64,000 nt of DNA, from NCBI RefSeq assembly GCF_000417875.1, contig NW_006920879.1:2130-66129 (forward strand), given 5' to 3'. Of this stretch, positions 11,680 through 23,700 are shown one piece after another; the first letter of the stretch is position 1, and the number at the start of each line of letters is the position of its first letter. The position numbers and the translations under genes were made by a program. The notes below the pieces were generated by a model. The model made no database searches. It was not told the DNA's origin and saw nothing but the letters and a program-made list of their open reading frames with translations. This stretch comes from Pseudozyma flocculosa PF-1. Taxonomy: Eukaryota; Basidiomycota; Ustilaginomycetes; Ustilaginales; Ustilaginaceae.

Positions 11680-11761
11680 GAGGTAGGTAGGTAGGTAGGT
11701 AGGTAACGGTACGGGTACGGTAACGGGTACGGGTACGGGTANNNNNNNNNNNNNNNNNNNN

Positions 11762-11804
<43 letters not shown>

Positions 11805-12101
11805 GCTGTGTGTGTGGATGGTGCGGTCGAAGGGGGTTAGCGGCTGCGACGACGACCAGGCGGTGTCGGTGTCGATGCGATCCGCGACTGCCGACGGCTG
11901 GATTTGCAGTGGTGTATGGGAGCAGCGAGTGGACGGGACGGGAGAGCCAGAGCCGGAGGAGGAGGAGGAGGTGGTGGATGGACTGCGGGGGACGGGAAAT
12001 GGAACAAGTGTCGGGAAAGGCCTCCCCTTTAAATGGCAGGCGAGCGGGGCGGGCGGCGGCAGGCAGGCCGGGCGTGCAGCCAGCGCGCCGTGTCCGTCTC
12101 A
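9451..12101. other. Gene-poor spacer upstream of the recombinase, with simple repeats and a gap
   Basis: About 2.6 kb with no recognisable product on either strand. It contains a G8-A6 tract near 10007-10020 and a complex simple-sequence block at 11594-11801, listed separately. Open frames in this stretch lack conserved motifs. Confidence 0.5.
11594..11801. repeat. (AG)n / (GGTA)n / (ACGGGT)n compound microsatellite with a 20-N gap
   Basis: An AG run of about 78 bases (11594-11672) is followed by about six GGTA units (11682-11704), then irregular ACGGGT/AACGGGT units up to 11741. Twenty N (11742-11761) follow, then a GA run (11762-11801). The gap is inside the array, so the true length is unknown. 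Confidence 0.95.
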
Positions 12102-12310
12102 ATTTTTTTTAGGGGGGGTTGACCCAAGCAACCCTTCGGCACAGGAGAGGTGGCCAGCGGCCCCAAAGTGTCGGCCAGCCAGCCAGCCAGGTGGAGGCTG
12201 TGGCTTCCTGCTGGCCAGCGAGTAATGGCACCCGGTCTGTCGCCGCATGGCTTGCCCTGGCCAGGCCTCGCTAGGCCTCGCCACTTTGGGTATCTCACGC
12301 GAGGTGGCGC
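12102..12310 (-). repeat. Dispersed non-coding repeat, copy 2 (block order B-A, with A8)
   Basis: Read on the minus strand, block B (12299 to about 12215) precedes block A (about 12214 to 12150), the reverse of their order at 2535-2695. The sequence then runs into an A8 tract at 12102-12109, like a retroposon tail. The copy lies in the upstream region of the FAM50 gene. Confidence 0.75.
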
Positions 12311-12682
12311 CAGGGCGGCGCACCCCGCAGCGGAAAATTGCAGGTGGGGCAGCCGCGCTCCACATGGCAGCGGCCGGTCTGGCAGGCCAGCGGGCGGGCA
12401 GGCGGCCGGGCGGGCTTCGGCCAACTTTTTCGGCGGAGCTCGGCGGCTGGGCTTGACCTCGCTTCCCGCCACCACCACCAGCGCCGCCACCTTGACCTTT
12501 GACCACGCTCTCGCTCCAGACGCAAGACGTAAGACGACGGACTGTTTCGACCCTTCTTGTCTGCCACCGCACCAGGCACAGCGAGACCGCCACGTCATCG
12601 CCCATCTAGAACTCGCTGGACCCCGACCTCGAAACACCCACCGCACCACTTCCCAGCCCCCAACCCGGCCCCCTCAACAACC

Positions 12683-14478
12683 ATGTCGACCTCGCACACC
12701 GAGCACCGGCGGCAGGGGCAGCTGGAAAAGGCGCGGGCGGCCATGCTCGACGACTTTGAGCGCCAAAAGGCCGAGCTGGCCAAGCAGTCGGAAAAGAACC
12801 GCGCCGCGCCCGACCGCTTCCAGAGCAAGAGCGACTCGATCGAAGAGACGCTCAAGAAGAACACGGTCGGCCTTGTCCGCCTCGAGGATTTCCAGAAGAG
12901 GAGAGAGGAGCTCGAAGAGGAAAAGAGGAGGGAGGCCGCCAGGAGTAACGAGGTTCGGTGAGTGGGCAGAGAGCGGACCACTGGCCCTGGGCCCCCGTAC
13001 CTTTGGGCACGATGCGGGCGGAACGGATGCTGATCTCAAAGTGCGGACCACCCTCGCTGTTCGACCGCAACGCAGCACCGAGGAGAAGAAGAAGCGCAAG
13101 GACAAAAAGGGCGCCAAGGCCAAGCTCTCCTTTGCGCTCGACGACGAAGAGGACGACGACGCATCGGCATCATCGTCTATCAACCTCAAGCGCAAGCGCA
13201 ACGGCGCGGCCTCGGCCTCGGGCGCAGGCGACGGCGGCGCCGACGATTCGGCCTCGCCCATCCCGCTGAAGAAGGCCAGCTTCAAGAACCCAAACGTCGA
13301 CACCTCGTTCCTGCCCGACCGCAACCGCGAGGAAGAGGAGAGGCGGATCCGCGAGGAGCTGCGCCAGGAGTGGCTGCGCAAGCAGGACGAGATGAAGAAC
13401 GAGGACGTCCAGATCACCTACTCGTACTGGGACGGGACGGGACACCGCAAGGTCGTCAAGGTGAGTGCGCGGGGTCTGTCGGGAGAAGGGAGGAGGGCAC
13501 ACTGATGCTGGTGCTGGATTAGTCTGATCGCTGACGCCGCACTCGGACTCGATCGATCCCCCTGGGTCTGGCCCCGGCCCGCGCGCAGTGCAAAAAGGGC
13601 GACAGCATCGCCCAGTTCCTGGAAAAGTGCCGGCAGCAGACAAACGAGCTGCGCGGCGTGTCGGTTGACAACCTCATGTACATCAAGGTACGTCTCGCCG
13701 TCCTCGCCATCGACCCGAAACCCGCCGTCTGACCCTGTTCCCTCCTTCCCAACCCTCCCCGCTTCCGCCTGGCATGATCGACTGGACGACGACAGGAGGA
13801 TCTCATCATCCCACACCACTACACCTTCTACGACTTCATTGTCAACAAGACCAGGGGCAAGTCTGGCCCGCTCTTCAACTTCGACGTGCACGACGACATT
13901 CGCCTGGTCGCTGACGCCACCGTCGAAAAGGACGAGGTGAGTGCCCGAGGTCCCGAGGGTCTGCGTGAGAGGGGAGGCGATCAGGCCCTTGCTGACTTGG
14001 TCGCTTGCATTCGTGGCTGCGTCATGGGGGAACAGTCGCACGCCGGTAAAGTCGTCGTAAGTATCCTTGGCGTTCTCTTGCCGCTCGCTCGGATGTGCGA
14101 GATGTGCGGGAGCTCTGGATGACACCGATGCGACGGCGTCACCCGCGTGCTGACACCCTGCTCCTCCTCTCCGCCCGTCTGATGATGCATCGCAGGAACG
14201 CACCTTTTTCAACAGAAACAAGCACGTATGGCCCTACAGCCGTGAGTCTGCCGCCTTCGCCGTCAACCCCGCCCCTGCTGTCTGCGCCCACGAGGCCGCC
14301 GAACGAACCATCAAAAGCGCCTCCAGCTGACTCTCTCGCCCCTCCTCCCTCCTTCCCTCCCTCTCTCTCTCTCGATCAACGCACCGACCGACGGCCGGAC
14401 GGATCGACAGGATGGGAGGTCTTTGATCCAAACAAGGACTACGGGTCCTACACGATCCACGACCGCACCAAAAAGTGA
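12683..14478 (+). CDS. FAM50/XAP5 family nuclear protein
   Basis: Orthologous to the FAM50A/B (XAP5) proteins, nuclear factors linked to spliceosome function. Seven exons: 12683-12957, 13076-13460, 13589-13687, 13796-13936, 14036-14056, 14196-14241 and 14411-14478. All introns are GT...AG with GTGAGT, GTACGT or GTAAGT donors, and the joins close at 344 residues. The N-terminal half is charged and helical ([15 protein letters not shown], then [15 protein letters not shown]), with a Lys-rich [11 protein letters not shown] stretch. The conserved XAP5 domain begins near residue 160 ([14 protein letters not shown]) and continues through EEWLRKQ-like helices, [81 protein letters not shown] and [17 protein letters not shown] to the end. 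Exon 5 is only 21 nt. Intron density is higher than in its neighbours. Confidence 0.95.
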
Positions 14479-14790
14479 AGATGCCCGTCGACACGCTCCC
14501 CCGTCTTTCCTACAACCCCATCGCGCCGCCCATCGCTTACCTCAGCATCGAGAAGCGCTCATCTGTATCGCTGCAAAGGCTACTCGGGCTCTTCAGCGTC
14601 TGCCTCATGGGCCTTCATTCCCATTTTTCTCTAATCTACATCGCGGCAGCGGATAAGCAACTCAGCTCAGCTCAGCTCGACTCGGCGTGCGCAGCTACGG
14701 GCGTCTCTGCGCGTCGACCCTTGCTCTCGCTCGCTCGCCCGCCCGCCTCTGCCAGCCTGTCTGCCTAGCCTCACTCATGCTAGGCCGGCG
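14479..14790. other. Convergent 3' spacer
   Basis: About 310 bases between two converging stop codons (FAM50 from the left, the large disordered protein from the right). Short CTCAG and CTCGC repeats only; nothing else is seen. Confidence 0.5.
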
Positions 14791-17700
14791 CTAGGCCTCG
14801 TCGTCGACACTACTCGAGAAGCTCGTGTCGAGGAGCGCCTGGTGCCGGTCGGGCAGCGCGTGCGGATCATAGCCGCCCGGCCTGCGCGGGTCGTAGTAGC
14901 CTGCGATCCAGCTTTTTTTCGCCTCGCCGGACCCCGCGCCGCCGCTTGCGCCGCCGCCGCTGCCGCCCTTGACGGTGCTAAACGAGCTGGCGGTGCCCGA
15001 CTGGGTCATGCCTGGCCGCTCGGGCGAGGCCAGGTTGGACGACGAGGCGGCCGTGTCGCCGTCGAGGTGGCGCCAGTTGGACACAAACGAGCCCACCGGC
15101 GACGTCGAGCGCGCCGTGTAGCTCGAGGCGTGCGTGTAATTGGACTTGTTGGTGGCGCTCGACGCCTGCCGGTTGGCCGTGGCCGTGGCCATGTTGAAGC
15201 CAAAGGGGATACCCGACAGGCTTCCCGGCTGCTGCAGCCGCGACGACGTGCTCCGGATCGAAGACGTGCTGCTCACGGTGCGGTGCGACGGCGAGCGCGT
15301 GCCGGCGAGCCGCGGGAGGCTCGACGTCGCGGGCAAGCCGAGGGAGCCGGGAACGCGCCGATGACCGCGAGCGCCCGTCGACGACGAGGTGGCCGCAGAC
15401 GATGGCGAGCGGATGCTGCTGGTGCGCTGCGGCAGGTTGACGCTGCTGGCGCTGCTGCTGGGACCCGACTGCGCCTCCTTCACGCCCTGGTGCACCAGCG
15501 ACTCAGCGCGCTTCGACTGCTGAGATTCTGCCCGTCCAAACGCCTCACCCTCGTCCGTGCTGCGTCCATGCAGGCCGGACCTAGCATCGGACGGCAGCGG
15601 AGGGTGAGAATTCGCCACCACCGCTCCCCCTCTGCCGCCTGCCGCAGGTCGACGTGGAGAGCTCATGACCGGGAACTCCATCGACCTGCTCGGCACCGTG
15701 TCGGCGTAGTTGGCGATAAACGAGCTCAGATCACCGCGAGACTCATCGGGATCGTCGTCGCTCCCCTCGAGCGAGTCTCTCGAAGTCTCCTCGGGCGGCT
15801 GCTCGTCGGCGAGGGCCCAGTCGGCGTCGTCGGGGTTGAGGTCGAGACCTAGCAGCGAAGGGTACTGGCGCAGCTTGGGACTGCGATCCGCCACGGGTGG
15901 ACGTTCCTCGGCGCGGCTGCTGCCGTTGGCAGCCGGAATGGATGCTTCCCGGATCGAGTCGCCCAGCCTCGCATCGTTGCGCAAAGCGGGGGAGTGCCTC
16001 GTCAAGCCGCTCGGCCCGCTAAAGAGCGAGACTGGCCTCGCACGCTCCTGCGCAGAGGGTCGCGGCGCCCGTAGCGACGACATCGTCGCGGTCTCGTCGC
16101 CACCCGTGGGCATCGTCGGACTCTTGAGAGTGCTCGGCAGCACCACCTCGGAGTTGGTCGATCGGTGCCCGGGTCGAGTGCCGAACGACGACACCTTGTG
16201 CGGGCCGCTGTCACCCTGGCTGTGGTCGGAGGCGGTGTTGGCCTGCGAGGTGCGGTTCGATCTCGTCCGCTCCTCAATGGATCGCGACTCGGACGACTCG
16301 TCGGCTAGCCGCTGGCGGGTGCCGTCCTGCTGCGATCCAGCGATGAGGCGAGCCACTTCGCGCTCGAGCTGCTGCGTCCGCTCAAGGAGCTTCAACTCGC
16401 GGTCCTCGCGCAGTTCCAGCTCCCGCTCCAGTTCGAGCACCCTTGTGACTTCGGCGTGGAGATCCAGCGTGAGGCTCTCGTTGCGCGTCCTGAGCTCCAA
16501 GACCTCGGCGCGCGTCCGCTCGAGGCTGTCGAGCAGGCTCTCGCGCTCGAGCTCGTGACGTCGCATCAGAGTCGCCACCGACGCGTGCGAAGCGCTGCTC
16601 GACGGCACCACGCCCAGTGCCGCCAGAGCGCCGTACTCGGAAGCGCCCATCGTGCTGCTGCTGTCCTCTCGCTGCGGAATCATCGCCCCAACCGCGCTGG
16701 ATCGCGCGCTGGCGGGGCGATAGCTGACCTGGGACGACCAGTCGCGGATCGAGCCGATCTCGTACCGGCTGCGGATGCCGGATGCGAGCGAGTGGGACGG
16801 CGACAGAAGATCGGCGGGACGCGACGATGCGATCGACGCAGCCGCGGCGGCGGCGGCAGCAGCAGCAGCAGCGCTGGCCGCAGCGGAAGAGTGGTGCACC
16901 CGGGAGCGTCGGCGGCCGTGACCATCCGTCGACCGCGAGGCGTCGCCGGTGTGGTGCGAGAGGCTCGAAGGTCGAGACTCAAACGTCGGCGATCGGGTGT
17001 GAGCCGCGGCCGAGTGACGGTCCTGGCTCCCTTCAGCAAGCCGCTCACGCTGCTGTCGAGCTTCGATGGCCGTGTGCAGCAGCGAGCTCGCCTCTCCGGT
17101 GCCATGCGCATGTGGCCCTCGTTGGTGCCCAGCGGATGCGCCCTCGTCCCAGTGTCCACTATGGCTCTGGCGGGATGAGGCAGCAGTTGCGGGCTGCGAG
17201 CGGGGCGTGCCGAGCGTCTTGGCCGTGGCCGATGGCGACGTGCCTCCGGCGCCGGAGCTGGCGCGGCCCGTGACGGTCTGCTCGTGGCTGTTGCGTTTCG
17301 CCTGCACATCTGGACCGTGACGTCCTTGCCCTGTTGGCATCGTCTCCTTGCCTTGATCCGCGAGCAGCTGCAGTTGCGCCTGGCGGTGGCCGCTTCCCGT
17401 GTCTGGCACCCCGGCCGAGTGGCGCTTAGCTTCGCGTTCCTCGATCAACGAAGGGCTGTCGATGCGCGGCAGGCGGACGGGCGACTCGGACGCGACTCGC
17501 CGGAAGGAGCCAAAGGACGAGGAGCTCGTGCGACCGCGAAGGTGCCAGGTGGCCTCGTCCTTGGGATGCATGCCCATGAGGCCGGACAGCGACGTCGATG
17601 CGGGCACCTCGACCCCGCTCGAGTTGATCCGGTTGTGCCCGCGACTCCTCTGGCCCATGAACCGGGCGCCCAAGGCGCGCGTGGCTGCCGGGACAAGAGG

Positions 17701-20700
17701 CGCCCTCGCCTCGGTGGTCGCCAGGGCAGCCGCCTGGGCAGGCTGGCTGCCGACTGGCGTGCTTCGGGTCCGCTCGCGACGCTCAGCAGCCTGCGCCGTC
17801 GTGCGGGAGAGCGGACTTTCCTGCTGAGCCTCTTGCATCGACGCGCTCAAGGGGTCGCGCTTGCTCCTTCGGTGCGGCGTTCGGTCGCCAAAGCGGCTCG
17901 CGTCGTTCTTCATGATGGGCGATGGCGTGACGCCGATCGCGGACGACTGCACGAGGGCGAGCATGCGTCCGTAGGATTCCTCGATGTCGCGCATCGAGTC
18001 GCGGCGGCGCCGCGCAGCCCGGACCGGCGTCACCTCGGATCGCATCGTCGTGTCGCCTCCAAGCTGGGCGAGGCGATCGCGTGCCTCGTCTTCGTCGACA
18101 CTGTCGTTGGCATCGACGGCGAGGCTGGCATCCACGTCACCTGCCTGGGACCGCGTCTCGTCAGGTTCGCCGGCGCCGTCGCGCCTCGGAAGCTGCGAGG
18201 AGCTGATGGCTCTTCGCACCTGGCGGACGGCATCCGCGATGGCCTGCTGCGATGCCGGCGCCAGCGCCAGCCTCCTCTCCTCGGAGGGAAAGGGGCGACT
18301 CGACGACGAGGAGCTGTTCCAGGCACCTGGCATCGAGATATCGCCGCCATCCGACAGCTGCGACGCCTGCCTGCGGCTGAAGCTACCGTCTTCCGCCAGC
18401 ATGCTAAAGTCGAGTCCGTCTGCCGCCGAGCCGCGGTCACCCTCGAAATTTGCAGCGTTGGCCGCGGCGGGGACGGCACTGCGCTCAACAAAGTGGCCCT
18501 GCAGCGCTGCCTCCACGGCGGCAAGGTGGCTCTCGATCTCTTCGACGTTGAGGTCCCGAACCGAGAGGCTGTCATCTTCAGAGGCGGGCGTCTGCGACGT
18601 CGCCGTGGGCCGAGAGAGCAGGCGGCCCATCTCGCCGAACGTGTTGCGCCTCGCATCCTCGGGCTCCGCCTCGGCAGTCGTCGCGTCCGAGATCGACTCG
18701 GCGCGGAGCGAGCTGTGATCCGCAGCCTCGTCGCTGGTCAGCTTCGGGAGCCGGTCAATCGATGCGGCAGTCGACATAGACGCGCTGCCGCCAAACTCAG
18801 GCGATGAGGGACCGGCAGCGATCGCGGGGCGTGCGTCGCGCGACGCGACACTCTCGGATTCCTCCGAGTGGGCATCGAAGTAGGGCGCAGAGGTGGCGGT
18901 GCTCCGTCCGTCGAGGCGCTGCTCGAGGCTCGTGATGAGATCCGAGAGCGGCGAATCAAACCCTCGAGTCCTCGGCGAGTGCGGGCCGAGTTCGAGAGAG
19001 GGCAGGCTCGGCCGCGATGCCGACCGCGAAGACTGCAGCTGCCAGGGTCGAGGAGACGTGGGGGAGCTTTCGGCCGTCTTGAAGGAGCTGGTAGTGGTGA
19101 CTGTGTCGAAGCGAGAGTGCGCCGCACCCTCGTAAGAGTCGGAGCCGGTGCGGGGCACGGCGGGATCATCGAGATCATCATCAGCTGCGGCCGCGCTCGC
19201 CGAGACAACCACGGGCGACTCGGCCATCTCGATGCCCTGCCAGATGCGCGGGATACCGACTCGAGGCTTGATCGAAAGGTTGGACGAGGCCTGGCTGCTT
19301 GCAGTGCCTGACGCGGTCGGCAGGCTGCCCCTGCCCGATCTCGCGGCCTCGGCGCCCGACGAGCTGGCAAGCTGCCTGCTTGACGCGGTCAAGCCGTTGA
19401 TCGCCAGGGACTCGGAAAGGTCGGTGGCGCTGCGACCGCCGAGAGCGACGCCCATGCCATCGTCGGTGTTGATCGTGAGCTCCGAGACGGGCCTCTCGCG
19501 CGGGCTCGCCTCAACTTCTCTGGCGACCTGCCTCGGCGTGCTCTCCTCCCCGACGAGGTGCTCGATTGAGCTATGGCTCGCCGACTCGGCCGCTGGCGCA
19601 TCGACAGGACCCTGTGGCTCTGTAGACGACGTGCGCGATTCCGCGTCGGATCGACCACGAAGATCTGCGGCCACCTCGGAGGTCGCCTCCGGTGCAGGCC
19701 GCGGATAAGTAAAAGGCTCGACGGTGGGGCTGTCCGTGTGATCCGAGGCGGCATCGAAGGTGTGCGCGGCGCGGAAGCTGTAGGGCAGGTCGCGCGACGG
19801 CTTCGGCAGCCCGGAAAGCTGCTCTAGCGGACCACTGTTGCCGAACGACTCGTCGCCGTCCAAGTTGCGATCCTTTTTCCAAAGAGGGGCTGTCAGACCG
19901 CCATTGCCGCCGCCAATGCCCGAGTTGGCCCTGGCCTTGGACCTGTTGCCGGTGGCAGGATCCTTGCTCGAGCGGAAGGGCGCAAAGATCGAGGAAGACG
20001 CCTTGCCCGACTTGGTCCGCGTCACCGACTCCTTGCGAGGCCGGACGCCGTCGCTGAGCTCGCCAAACTCGCCAAAGGACGGACGGGAGCCCTCTTCGAC
20101 CTCAATGTCCGGATGCAGGCCCTTGAAGGACCGCGTAGGCGACATGGCCGGGGGCAGCGAGCTGATCGACTGCGACTTGCCGCGGAGGCTCGTCCTGCGC
20201 ATCAGCCGCCGGAAGCCGGACGCGATCGAGTTGCCGCGCGAATGCTTGCCTTGGAGGATCTCGTTTCGCCGCTCCTCTGCCAGGCTGCATGCGTTGAGCG
20301 GATAGATGGCGTCAGGAACGAGCGAGGAAAAAGGCGGGTCAGTATGAGGAGCGCGGGCCTGGATCGACGCTCGAGCTGCTGCCGTCGAGGGACGAACTCA
20401 CCCGTCTGCATCATCCTTGCTTCTGCCGTGCTGATGCTTCGAAGGCGAGCCCTGCAGCCGCGAAGACGGCCGGGTATAGGCGGATTCGCTTTCGGCCCGC
20501 ATGCCGAGCCCCCGTCGAACGCTCTGTCGAGAGCCGCCATTGACGGCCTGCTGCGACTGTGAGCCATATTCGTTGGCCGCAGCAGCGGGCGCAAAGGGTG
20601 AAGCAGGCTGGACATCCGAGGTGGTGGCATCGTCACCTTGCTGGTCGGGCCTGGGCATGCTGCTAGCGTTGGCCGCAGCCGCAGCCGCTAGCATGGCGGC

Positions 20701-23700
20701 TCGTGGCGAAGTAGTTGGCCGCGAATCTGTCCGCTGCCGTGTCGGAAAGGCCATCATGCCGCTGGACAGCGAGGGCCTCGACGACGGGGCGGTAGACGCG
20801 GGCTGGTAGTCGTCAGAAGAAGATCTAGGCGGTTGATTCGGAGCGGGTTGGAGGGGTGCAGCGCCGTCCTGATCCTGTGTTGCCGTCATCTCGTGAATAG
20901 GCTCGCTTCCCTGTTCGAACGCCTTGCGCGATGCGGTGGAGGGGACCATGCTGGCCTGCGTGTCCTCGGCGTCGAGGATCGCCCTGTCGTGGCCCGGCTC
21001 TGGGAGGCCTGGTTGCTGCTCCTTCAGCAGCGGGGCGATGCGCTCGCCACCACGCCGCTTGATCGTGGAAAGGGTAGGGATCGAGTCCCGCGACGACGGC
21101 TGCTGCTGTTGCTGCTTGTTGACACCACCAGTCGAAGGCCGAGAGCCACCGCTGTCGTCGTCGCGAGGCACGTAGTCAGAGTTGATCGAGAGTCCGGTCT
21201 CGGATCCCGGCGTCACAGGCAGCAGCAGGGGGAAGCCGGACTCTGACACGTCCTGGACTCGAAGGCCGCCCTGGCCGGGTCTGCTGCCGCGCGAAAACAC
21301 GCTGGGCAACGGGGCTGGGGAAGGCGCAGTCGAGGGAGGGCAGCGTGCCAAGTGACTGGCGCGCGCAGGGGCTACTAGCTCGAGCTCGGGCTCAGCAGAC
21401 CGAAAGTACGGTCGGACCGAGGTCGAGGCCTGTTCGAGAACGCGTGCGACCGGTACGTGTGAAGCTTGCGCTTCGCTTCCTCGATCCGACTTTTGGCCAA
21501 AAGGCGGGATGAACTGGGAGTAGCTCTTTCGCAGCCGGCGCAGGCTGGCGTTGGAGCTGAAGAGGCGAAACGGCCGGCCGCGCGAGCCTCGTGCGATGTC
21601 TGCAGCCTCTGCGATCGCAGCAACGTCGTCGTCGAAGCTTGCGTTGCGGGCGACGTAAGCGGGACCCGCGTCGGCTGTAGCGCTCTCGTCGAATTCGCTG
21701 GTGTTGGCGGCTCGGCGAACCGACGTCGAGGTGTTGTCGGACCGATCTCGTCGAGCCAGGCGGAAGAGGGAGCTGAGCGCCGAGGCTTTGGTCCTCAGCG
21801 ACGTCGACCGACCGGATGCCTCGCGCCGCGGTGAAGTGGCTCCGGTGACTGTTGGGCTCGAGCCGGAACTGAACGAAGGCTCCTCGCGATGCGGCGTCAG
21901 CGACTCGATGGGCACCAGCAGCGGCGGCGGCAGCGGCTGAGGCGGCGCAAAGTCGGCGGAGGAGGCGATGCTGTGCTGGCGCGACGAGAAGCCTCCAGCG
22001 CTGTTCCGATGCGAGTGCTTGACGCGTGAGCTGGCGCCAAGGCTAGGGGTGGTGAAGGTGGTCGACGGGGAGCGGCTGCCCGACAAGAAAGACGCGGAAA
22101 CAGTGGGGCCGTAGACGGATGGTGCTCGTAGGCCAAGGCTGGGTTGGGTGCTGCTGCAGGTCGACAGGCGGTTGGTGCGATGGCTGACGTGACCTTCGGT
22201 CGCCCAGCTGATGGCGGATTGGTCCGAGGGCGATCGCCGATGGTCTAAAGGTGTGGGGAGGGTGGAAGGGCGATCACTGCCGGCCACAGGAGGATGAGAC
22301 GGGCTGGAGGCGAGATGCGTCGCGGTGGGAGCGGGACGGCGATACAGGTCGTGAGCCTCTGAGGTGATGCCGTGGTCGCAGTCGTGGTGCTGAGCCTGCG
22401 GTGCGTCAAAGCTGGGCTGCGCTGTAGCGGTCGGCGAAGCCGTGGTCTGGACGCTGTGGGTCCTGACCAGCTGCTCGCCACGTCGACGAGAGAGCGAGTT
22501 GGGTAGGGATCTGGGCGGAGGAGGGAGGCTAGTGGGTCCGCGGCGATCCGAGATCCAGACACCGAAAGGATGCGGGTCGTTGATGTCGGTGGGGATGCGC
22601 GAGGGCCTCCTGCGGGAAGGCGACTGCTCGAGGTCGTCACCGCCGGGCTGTAGCCGGTGCGCGAAGAAGGCGGATGGGAGGCGAGGGAAGCGCTCCTGGC
22701 CTGCCTCGAGTTGACGGTAGCGTCGGACGCTGCCAGTCGGCGAGATGAGACCGGTGGATGTTCCAAAGTCCGGGTGCAGTCCGCGATCAAAGTACGAGCC
22801 CGAGGACGGCCCAGGAAGGGGCGAAGGGGTTAGGAAGAGGGAGTCGGCTGCGGCCGGTGTGCCAGGTGTCTGCGACGACGGAGACGGCTGCGGTGGTGTG
22901 GGAGAAGGCTTGGAGGATGCCTGCAGTGCAATGGGGGACGGGAAGAGGGACGATCTGGCGGTGGCGAAGGACGCCTCGTAGGGGCTGGGCCGATCGGTGG
23001 CGCCTACCGAAAACGACGAGGAGGGCGACGTGGGTGAATGCGAGAGTGGCGAATGCGACTCGGTCGGAAGTATGGGGGATGATGACCAAGGGGAAGGCCG
23101 CGGATCAGAGCCTCGACCGAGGCTGTGAGGGTGGCTGCCGAGGCTATCGGTGCTAGTACCAATACCGCCGTCGTTGCCGCCGCTGCTGCTGGCACTGCCA
23201 CCGCTGCTGCTGCGGCTGCTGTGGAGGGTCCTTGCACCAGTGCTGATGCTAATGCCGCTGACACCGCTGAATGGCCTGGCGTGTGGGCCAAAGGTGCGAC
23301 CACTGCTGGCAGTGGTGGGCAGGCTCTCGGCGGTTGGTGGGCGATGCCGGCAAGAGGGCGGACAAGGAGGCGGGAGAGGAAGGGGGAGGGGGAGGGGCGA
23401 CGACGGGGTGAGGGAAGGCGATCCCGGAGCGGGATGCCAGTGGTTTTGGCGGCGGGAGGGAGGCCGGTGATGGTGGTGGTGGTGGTGGTGGTGGTGGTGT
23501 TGATGATGGTGGTGAGGAAGAGGAGCTTCAGCAGCAGCAGCAGCGGAGGCGGGGAGAAGGGGCTCGCGGGCTAGCCGAGGCAAGGAGTGGAGGCTTGGAC
23601 GGACGACGGGCATCGCGTCGACCGCGACCCTGGCCGGGATCGGGCCATGATCGGCACCTGCAGCCCACCGCCCGCCCTCGTCGGCGGCTGCCGCCCCTGC

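Noticed and set aside
11700..11741. Possible telomere repeat (ACGGGT units)
   Set aside because: The units are irregular, few, internal and unlike the TTAGGG repeat usual in related fungi.
17284..18807. 507-codon plus-strand open frame inside the large disordered-protein gene
   Set aside because: No motif, and Arg-rich shadow composition. The minus-strand frame is open for about 5.4 kb and has a coherent composition.
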